DNA of 27,625 nt. It comes from JBGCDD01 sp045105075. Its GTDB lineage: Bacteria; Pseudomonadota; Alphaproteobacteria; Rhodobacterales; Rhodobacteraceae. Position numbers and translations under genes: made by a program. Location of the stretch: NCBI GenBank assembly GCA_045105075.1, contig JBGCDD010000235.1, positions 1-27,625 on the forward strand. The letters are read 5' to 3'. The notes below the pieces were generated by a model, which saw only the letters and a list, made by a program, of their open reading frames with translations, was not told the DNA's origin and did no database searches. The first letter of the stretch is position 1; the number at the start of each line of letters is the position of its first letter. Shown here piece by piece: positions 23,144 through 27,625 of the stretch.

Positions 23144-23169
23144 ATTCCGTCACTCAAAGGCCCAAAACC

Positions 23170-24480
23170 ATGCCCGACACGTCGTTGACCCACCAGTCCG
23201 CCCGGCTGTTTCGCGAGGCTGAGATCCGAGCCGAGGGTTTGGTCGCGCTGATGCGGATGGGCGTGGCGCTGGGTCTGACGCTGGTTTTCGCAATTGCCAT
23301 GTCGAGCGATTCTGTGCCCGAAACCCAGGTGCTGGCGCGGCAGAGTTTTTACGCGATGTTGACGGTTGGCTCGTACTTTGTGCTGGGCGCGGTGTCACTG
23401 ACGATTGTGCGCACGGGAAATTATGCGCTGTGGATGGTGTGGGTCGCGGCCACGGGCGATTGCGTGTTTGTGTTGGCCAGCATCTGGCTGGGGCTGCACA
23501 ACACCGGGCTGACGCCGCAGTTTATCTTTGTGTTCCCCGCAATTTGGTTGATGCCCTTGGTGCTGGCCTTTGGCGCGCTGCGCTTTGATCCGTGGGTGCA
23601 GGGCTACATCGCGCTGGTGCTGATCGTCGGGCTGGTGTTGTTGAACTGGTTTGGCCCCAAAACGATTGGCCCCTATGACCGCGAGACCGCGCATCTGTTC
23701 TTTGCTGGGCCACCTAATTTGATGCGCATGGCGATGATCCTGCTGGCCAGTGTTGTGCTGGTTGTCGCCTCGATCCGCGCGCGCCGGATCTTATTGCGCT
23801 CGCTGACCGAATCGATGCGCAGTTCCAATCTGACGCGCTATTTGCCGGCCCAACTGGCGCCCCGGCTGGCACAGGGTGGGCTGGAAGACCTGCGCACAGG
23901 GCGGCGCGAGGACATGGCGATTTTGTTTGTGGATATGCGCGGGTTTACCACGCTGTCGGAAACCATGGCGCCGGGTGATCTGTCATCTTTGGTAACCAAT
24001 TACCGTGCGCGCATCACGGCGGCGGCACAGGCAACCGGTGGGATGATCGACAAGTTCATGGGCGACGCAGCGCTTGTGGTGTTCGAGGACGAGACCGACA
24101 AACGCAAAGCCGCGCGCGCCTGCCTGACCTGCGCGGAACGGATCAACTGGGACATTGCCGACTGGTCAGCCACCCGCGAAGCGGCAGGCGAGGCGGCGAT
24201 CCGCATCGGGATTGGCGTGCATTGGGGCAGCGTGTTTTGCGGCGTGGTTGGCCATGACGACCGGCTGGAATACTCGGTCTTTGGCGATGCGGTGAACACG
24301 GCCGCGCGTCTGGAAGAAATGACCAAAGCCACCGGCGCGCGCATCATTGCCTCGCGCGCGTTGCTGGATTGCGCCGGTTTGGGAAAAAGCCCGGCGGGTT
24401 GGGTGGCGCTTTCGACCACGCAGGTGCGTGGCCGATCCGGTTTGATCGAGATTATGGGTAAGACTGACCCGGTGTCGTGA
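23170..24480 (+). CDS. Membrane-bound class III adenylate cyclase
   Basis: About 436 residues; makes cAMP from ATP. About five to six membrane helices occupy residues 20-205, then a linker with SSNLTRYLPAQLAPRL (a motif common before this domain) and the catalytic domain from about 245. Seen: metal Asp255 in ILFVDMRGFTTLSETM, Lys295 and second metal Asp299 in MIDKFMGDAALVVFED, and VHWGSVFCGVVG and EYSVFGDAVNTAARLEE carrying the Asn/Arg of the active site. The lysine plus aspartate pattern favours ATP over GTP. All key residues look intact, so it should be active. ATG at 23170 (MPDTSLTH) has AAAGG upstream; an in-frame ATG at 23113 would place the inverted repeat inside the coding region. It ends 3 bp from the convergent chrR stop. 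Confidence 0.9.
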   Translation: MPDTSLTHQSARLFREAEIRAEGLVALMRMGVALGLTLVFAIAMSSDSVPETQVLARQSFYAMLTVGSYFVLGAVSLTIVRTGNYALWMVWVAATGDCVFVLASIWLGLHNTGLTPQFIFVFPAIWLMPLVLAFGALRFDPWVQGYIALVLIVGLVLLNWFGPKTIGPYDRETAHLFFAGPPNLMRMAMILLASVVLVVASIRARRILLRSLTESMRSSNLTRYLPAQLAPRLAQGGLEDLRTGRREDMAILFVDMRGFTTLSETMAPGDLSSLVTNYRARITAAAQATGGMIDKFMGDAALVVFEDETDKRKAARACLTCAERINWDIADWSATREAAGEAAIRIGIGVHWGSVFCGVVGHDDRLEYSVFGDAVNTAARLEEMTKATGARIIASRALLDCAGLGKSPAGWVALSTTQVRGRSGLIEIMGKTDPVS

Positions 24481-24483
24481 CGA

Positions 24484-25128
24484 TCAGATCTTGAGGAACG
24501 GTTGCGCGATGCGCGCAAACAGCCCGCTGAACCGCAACGGCGCATCGGTGACGGCCAGACAAATGCAGTCTTCGCTTGGGTCCGCAATTGGCGTGTGGTG
24601 CAGATCTTCGTCCGCAAATTCCAGATCGCCGCGCCCAAAACGCTCGCTCTCATCCGAGAACGCACCTTTGAGCACCATGGTGATTTCGGTGCCTTTGTGG
24701 CCGTGATCGGGCATCGCCGCACCCGCTGGAATGAACAGCAACCGCGCCGAGGCATCTTTGCTGGTGGGCAAGATCGCCTGTTTCACGCCCATGCCGACGC
24801 TGCGCCATTTCACGGATGACAGATCGCCGCCGACGTAATCCTGAAGCGGCTTTGGCAACACATCACATGTTGCACGTGGCAGAGCGGGTTCGCTGCCACC
24901 GGCTTTGATCAACGCCATGGTCGCGGCCAGGCTGTGCGGTGACATGACGGCCGTGTCGTCATTGAGCAGCGCGCCACCAAGGGCATCGTAGCTCTCGACT
25001 TCGGCGCGGCACACATCACACAAGGAAATATGCGAGGCGACCATGAGGCTGAATGCTTCGGGCAACGAGCCGGCGGAATAGGCCATCATGATGTCTGGGG
25101 TCAGGTGGTGTTTGATCTGGCTGGTCAT
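24484..25128 (-). CDS. chrR: ChrR-type zinc anti-sigma factor with cupin domain
   Basis: Cytoplasmic anti-sigma factor that holds RpoE inactive until singlet oxygen or organic peroxide triggers its release. About 214 residues from ATG at 25128, nearly the length of Rhodobacter sphaeroides ChrR. The N-terminal zinc anti-sigma domain has H7/H8 and the H33-x3-C37-x2-C40 motif (HISLCDVC). The C-terminal cupin-like domain has H142-x-H144 in DHGHKGTE, E148, and H177/H178, matching the second metal site of ChrR. GTG at 25140 overlaps the sigma-factor stop (GTGA) and is a possible alternative start. Co-transcribed with rpoE. Convergent with the cyclase gene (3-bp gap). Confidence 0.94.
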   Translation of the reverse strand: MTSQIKHHLTPDIMMAYSAGSLPEAFSLMVASHISLCDVCRAEVESYDALGGALLNDDTAVMSPHSLAATMALIKAGGSEPALPRATCDVLPKPLQDYVGGDLSSVKWRSVGMGVKQAILPTSKDASARLLFIPAGAAMPDHGHKGTEITMVLKGAFSDESERFGRGDLEFADEDLHHTPIADPSEDCICLAVTDAPLRFSGLFARIAQPFLKI

Positions 25129-25136
25129 GGTTACAT

Positions 25137-25712
25137 TCACTTCATTGCGTGGCGCAGTCGCTCAAGCGCCAATCTAATTCGGGATTTGATCGTGCCCAGG
25201 GGTAAACCTGTCTGTGCGGCAATTTCGCTGTGGCTCAGGTCTCCAAAGTAGGCGCGTTCGATCAAGTCTTTCTGGGCGTGTGGCAATGCATTCAAGGCAT
25301 CGCGCAGTATTTCGCTTTCTTGTTGCAGGCTCAGGACGTCTTCCTGATCCGGCTCGGCCTCGGGACCCCAGGTGAGATCCTCGGGTTCGGGCCGTCGTTG
25401 TTTTCGCAGCGCGTCGATGCGCCGGTTTCGCGCAATCGTAAAAATCCACGTCGCCGCCGATGCGCGCGCGGGATCAAACAAATGCGCTTTGCGCCAGAGC
25501 GTCGCCATGACGTCTTGAGCACATTCTTCGGCCATTGCGGCGTCCGCACCCGATCGCATCAAAAACGCTTTGACCCGGGGGGCAAAGTGCTGGAACAGCT
25601 CGGCAAATGCCGTTTCGTCCCGGTCGTCATTGATGCGCCGGATGTGATCCACCCAAGCGGCTCTTTTTTCGGCGGCTGCCGTAGCAGCATCGCCCCTGTT
25701 TTTCGATGTCAC
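25137..25712 (-). CDS. rpoE: ECF sigma factor RpoE (ChrR-controlled, ECF11-like)
   Basis: Extracytoplasmic-function sigma factor for the singlet-oxygen response, about 191 residues from GTG at 25712. Region 2: AFAELFQHFAPRVKAFLMRSG, EECAQDVMATLWRKAHLFDP, ATWIFTIARNRRIDALRKQRRP. A linker with DLTWGPEAEPDQED follows, then region 4: LIERAYFGDLSHSEIAAQTGLPLGTIKSRIRLALERLR, with the helix-turn-helix that reads the -35 element. The start is uncertain: GTG 25712 (AGGA upstream) or ATG 25748. The ATG at 25817 sits only four bases after the predicted -10, so longer versions are unlikely. It is followed directly by chrR. An autoregulatory promoter lies upstream, and the divergent FAD-protein operon is a typical regulon member. 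Confidence 0.92.
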   Translation of the reverse strand: MTSKNRGDAATAAAEKRAAWVDHIRRINDDRDETAFAELFQHFAPRVKAFLMRSGADAAMAEECAQDVMATLWRKAHLFDPARASAATWIFTIARNRRIDALRKQRRPEPEDLTWGPEAEPDQEDVLSLQQESEILRDALNALPHAQKDLIERAYFGDLSHSEIAAQTGLPLGTIKSRIRLALERLRHAMK

Positions 25713-25821
25713 AACTGTCAATCCTGTTGCACCCGGCCCCGACACCATGGCATTCGCCACGGCACCCAAACTGCCAAGCCTGACTTGTTTTGCACTAGGA
25801 CCTTCTGCGTTCAACATGTCA

Positions 25822-25851
25822 GAGTTACGCAGGGTGTTCAGGAATGGATCA
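25822..25851 (-). promoter_or_regulatory. Predicted RpoE-dependent promoter of rpoE-chrR
   Basis: On the minus strand, -35 TGATCC (25851-25846), an 18-base spacer, then -10 TAACTC (25827-25822). TGATCC with this spacing and a TAA-type -10 is what is known for the Rhodobacter sphaeroides RpoE/ChrR regulon. Its place before rpoE implies positive autoregulation, with transcription starting near 25815. Confidence 0.72.
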
Positions 25852-25937
25852 CTCGGATGTGTGAATTTCTTTTGCATCCGGTCAGGCCTGTGCCGCGTAC
25901 CTGAATAAATGCGCCAGAAACCCGGAGCCTGAAACGA

Positions 25938-27236
25938 ATGCCATTTGAACACCGCGACCACACACCGCGCAAGATTGCGGTCATCGGAGCAGGCATTTCC
26001 GGAATGGGGGCTGCGCATGTGTTGGGCGATGCGCACAACGTCACGCTGTACGAGGCCGAAAACCGTCTTGGTGGGCACGCGCGCACTGTAGTGGCAGGAA
26101 AGAACGGCGATCAGCCGGTCGACACCGGTTTCATCGTGTTCAACCGGGTCAATTACCCCAATATCGTGTCGCTGTTTGAACGACTTGAGGTTCCGATCGC
26201 GCCCAGTAACATGACATTTGGTGCCTCTATCAAAGGCGGTTGGCTGGAATATTCGCTGGAATCAACCGACGCGCTGTTTGCCCAGCGTCGCAATATCGTG
26301 CGACCTGCGTTTTTACGGATGGTGCGGGATATCCTGCGCTTTAATGCCAACGCGCTAGAGATGTCGCGTGATCCATCGATGACGGTGGGGCAATTGCTTG
26401 AAAAACTCGGTACGGGCACGTGGTTCCGGGACTATTACCTGTTGCCCTTTTCGGGTGCGATCTGGTCGACACCCAAGGCCAAGATCATGGACTTTCCGGC
26501 CCACGCCATGGTGCAGTTCTTTAAAAACCACGCGTTGCTGCACCACACGGGCCAACACCAGTGGTACACAATTGACGGTGGATCCATCGAATATGTGCGC
26601 CGTCTTGACGCAGGAATGCGGCGCAAGGGCGTGAACATCCGTCTGGCATCTGCGGTGCAATCGGTGCGGCGCACAGATCTGGGTGTGCAGGTCAAATGCT
26701 GGTCGGGCGAGTGGGAAACATATGATGATGTGGTGTTTGCCACCCATTCCGATGATGCGCTGGCGATGCTGGCCGATGCGCGCGAAGAGGAACGCGCCGC
26801 ACTTGGCGCCGTTGCGTATCAGTCCAATGATGTGGTGTTGCACTGTGATCCATCGGTGATGCCAAAGCGGCGCAAAACCTGGGCCAGCTGGGTCTACACG
26901 GAAGACAAAACATCGCAGTCTGACACCATCGATCTCAGCTATTGGATGAATTCGCTGCAACCGATCCCGATGGATGATCCGCACTTTGTGACGCTGAATT
27001 CGCGCCGCAAAATCCGCGAAGAGATGATTTACGACACTGTGACCCTGCGCCACCCGGTTTATGATCTGGGGGCTTTGGCGGCCCAGAAGGACGTGCAGAA
27101 GTTCAATGGCACCCAATCAACTTGGTTCTGCGGCGCGTGGATGAAAAACGGCTTTCACGAAGACGGCCTGTCCAGTGCTCTGGATGTGGTGGACAGCATC
27201 AACCGCGCGGCCGACCAGTCGATGGTCGCGCAATGA
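25938..27236 (+). CDS. FAD-dependent oxidoreductase of the ChrR/RpoE regulon (COG2907-like)
   Basis: 432 residues with an N-terminal Rossmann FAD-binding motif (VIGAGISGMGAAHVL, G17-x-G19-x2-G22, and E39 at the end of the second strand), followed by ENRLGGHARTV and DTGFIVFNRVNYPN, typical of amine-oxidase/protoporphyrinogen-oxidase-like flavoproteins. The C-terminal FAD contact is WFCGAWMKNGFHEDGLSSALDV. Its relative in R. sphaeroides (RSP1091, as I recall) belongs to the RpoE operon and has been linked to ChrR turnover and furan fatty acid formation in membranes. Divergent from rpoE-chrR and coupled by ATGA to the DUF1365 gene. I see only a weak candidate sigma-E promoter before it (GCATCC-N18-TACCTG, 25875-25904). 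The substrate is probably a lipid acyl chain; this is inference. Confidence 0.9.
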   Translation: MPFEHRDHTPRKIAVIGAGISGMGAAHVLGDAHNVTLYEAENRLGGHARTVVAGKNGDQPVDTGFIVFNRVNYPNIVSLFERLEVPIAPSNMTFGASIKGGWLEYSLESTDALFAQRRNIVRPAFLRMVRDILRFNANALEMSRDPSMTVGQLLEKLGTGTWFRDYYLLPFSGAIWSTPKAKIMDFPAHAMVQFFKNHALLHHTGQHQWYTIDGGSIEYVRRLDAGMRRKGVNIRLASAVQSVRRTDLGVQVKCWSGEWETYDDVVFATHSDDALAMLADAREEERAALGAVAYQSNDVVLHCDPSVMPKRRKTWASWVYTEDKTSQSDTIDLSYWMNSLQPIPMDDPHFVTLNSRRKIREEMIYDTVTLRHPVYDLGALAAQKDVQKFNGTQSTWFCGAWMKNGFHEDGLSSALDVVDSINRAADQSMVAQ

Positions 27237-27625
27237 CGCCAGGCGTCGAGCATATCGCGGGTCAGACCTTTCACGGTCGCAAAGGGCAGGTTGCAAATGC
27301 CTTTCGCTATTCGGTTGACTACGTGCTGCTTGATGCCGAAGCCACGCCGGCCACACCTGCGCTGTTTTCGCGCAATGGCTCGAATGTGACCTCATTGCAC
27401 GATAGTGACCATGGCGGCGCGCCAAAGCACGGGCGCGGGGCAACCTGGGTGCGCGAAATTCTGGCCACCCATCAGCTGGTCGCCCCCACCCGGATCGAGC
27501 TTTTGGCGCAACCGCGGGTGCTGGGCCATGTGTTCAACCCGGTCAGCTTCTGGCTGTGTTATGATGATCGCGATGCGCTGAATGTGGTGATTGCCGAGGT
27601 CACCAACACATTTGGCGATCGCCAT
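27233..27625 (+). CDS. DUF1365 family protein, partial (3' end outside window)
   Basis: The first 131 residues of a DUF1365 protein. Family-typical parts are FRYSVDYVLLD near the start, RIELLAQPRVLGHVFNPVSFWLCYDD and VIAEVTNTFGDRH at the window edge. The start ATG overlaps the stop of the FAD gene (ATGA), giving translational coupling. In R. sphaeroides the neighbouring pair of FAD protein and DUF1365 (RSP1091/RSP1090, from memory) is RpoE-dependent and was reported as needed for the singlet-oxygen response. The biochemical role is unclear; lipid modification is suspected from gene context. Confidence 0.9.
   Translation, partial: MTPGVEHIAGQTFHGRKGQVANAFRYSVDYVLLDAEATPATPALFSRNGSNVTSLHDSDHGGAPKHGRGATWVREILATHQLVAPTRIELLAQPRVLGHVFNPVSFWLCYDDRDALNVVIAEVTNTFGDRH

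Noticed and set aside
25713..26078. Longer RpoE from the ATG at 26078, 25817 or another upstream start
   Set aside because: The frame is open, but the predicted promoter lies at 25822-25851, so these starts precede or coincide with the transcription start; residues there show no sigma-factor similarity.
1..27625. CRISPR arrays, tRNA or rRNA genes, insertion sequences or phage genes
   Set aside because: No regularly spaced repeats, no cloverleaf or ribosomal sequence and no transposase or integrase frame was recognised. The only notable direct repeat is the two-copy unit at 11164-11222.

Overview
The window looks like chromosomal DNA of an alphaproteobacterium of the Rhodobacteraceae (Roseobacter/Rhodobacter group). 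The evidence is high GC with GCG/CGC-rich codons, a ChrR/RpoE singlet-oxygen pair next to its usual FAD-protein + DUF1365 partners, a Tat-dependent cyclase-family protein, a fused 5-oxoprolinase, and mutL directly followed by rmuC. No rRNA, tRNA, CRISPR array, insertion sequence or prophage gene was found. Gene packing is tight, with many ATGA/TGATG stop-start overlaps.

Layout. (1) Positions 1-3989, minus strand: a tripartite tricarboxylate transporter operon in the order tctC-type binding protein, tctB, tctA, then a cytoplasmic-type sulfatase cut by the left edge. A divergent MarR regulator lies at 4104-4577, and two near-identical palindromes in the gap are likely its operators. (2) 4679-8101, plus strand: a TTC38-like TPR protein, a Tat-exported cyclase-family hydrolase, and an acyl-CoA dehydrogenase homologue that appears to lack the catalytic glutamate. 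(3) 8153-12146: a TroABCD-type metal ABC transporter (binding protein, ATPase, two permeases) behind two Fur-family boxes. The first permease has a soluble C-terminal tail, and a 32-bp-period duplication separates the two permease genes. (4) 12270-15724: a class III aminotransferase facing a DEAD-box RNA helicase, with overlapping stop codons. (5) 15725-16343: about 600 bp without an intact gene, holding a decayed RTX-like fragment. (6) 16344-19919, minus: a fused ATP-dependent 5-oxoprolinase. (7) 20033-24480, plus: mutL, rmuC and a membrane-bound class III adenylate cyclase, the last preceded by a strong inverted repeat. (8) 24484-27625: the chrR/rpoE stress-response pair with a recognisable sigma-E-type promoter, divergent from an FAD protein and a DUF1365 gene cut by the right edge.

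How the genes may work together. The left block reads as uptake of an organic anion, possibly a sulfate ester, with intracellular desulfation under MarR control. The neighbouring dehydrogenase-fold enzyme resembles, from memory, sulfinopropionyl-CoA desulfinases, so an organosulfur theme is possible but unproven. The right block is the classic singlet-oxygen response module. I see no clearly new multi-gene defence or mobile system. The most notable observations are the paired MarR operators, the dehydrogenase homologue without its catalytic glutamate, the micro-ORF made by the tandem duplication, and the mutually exclusive hairpins before the cyclase gene.
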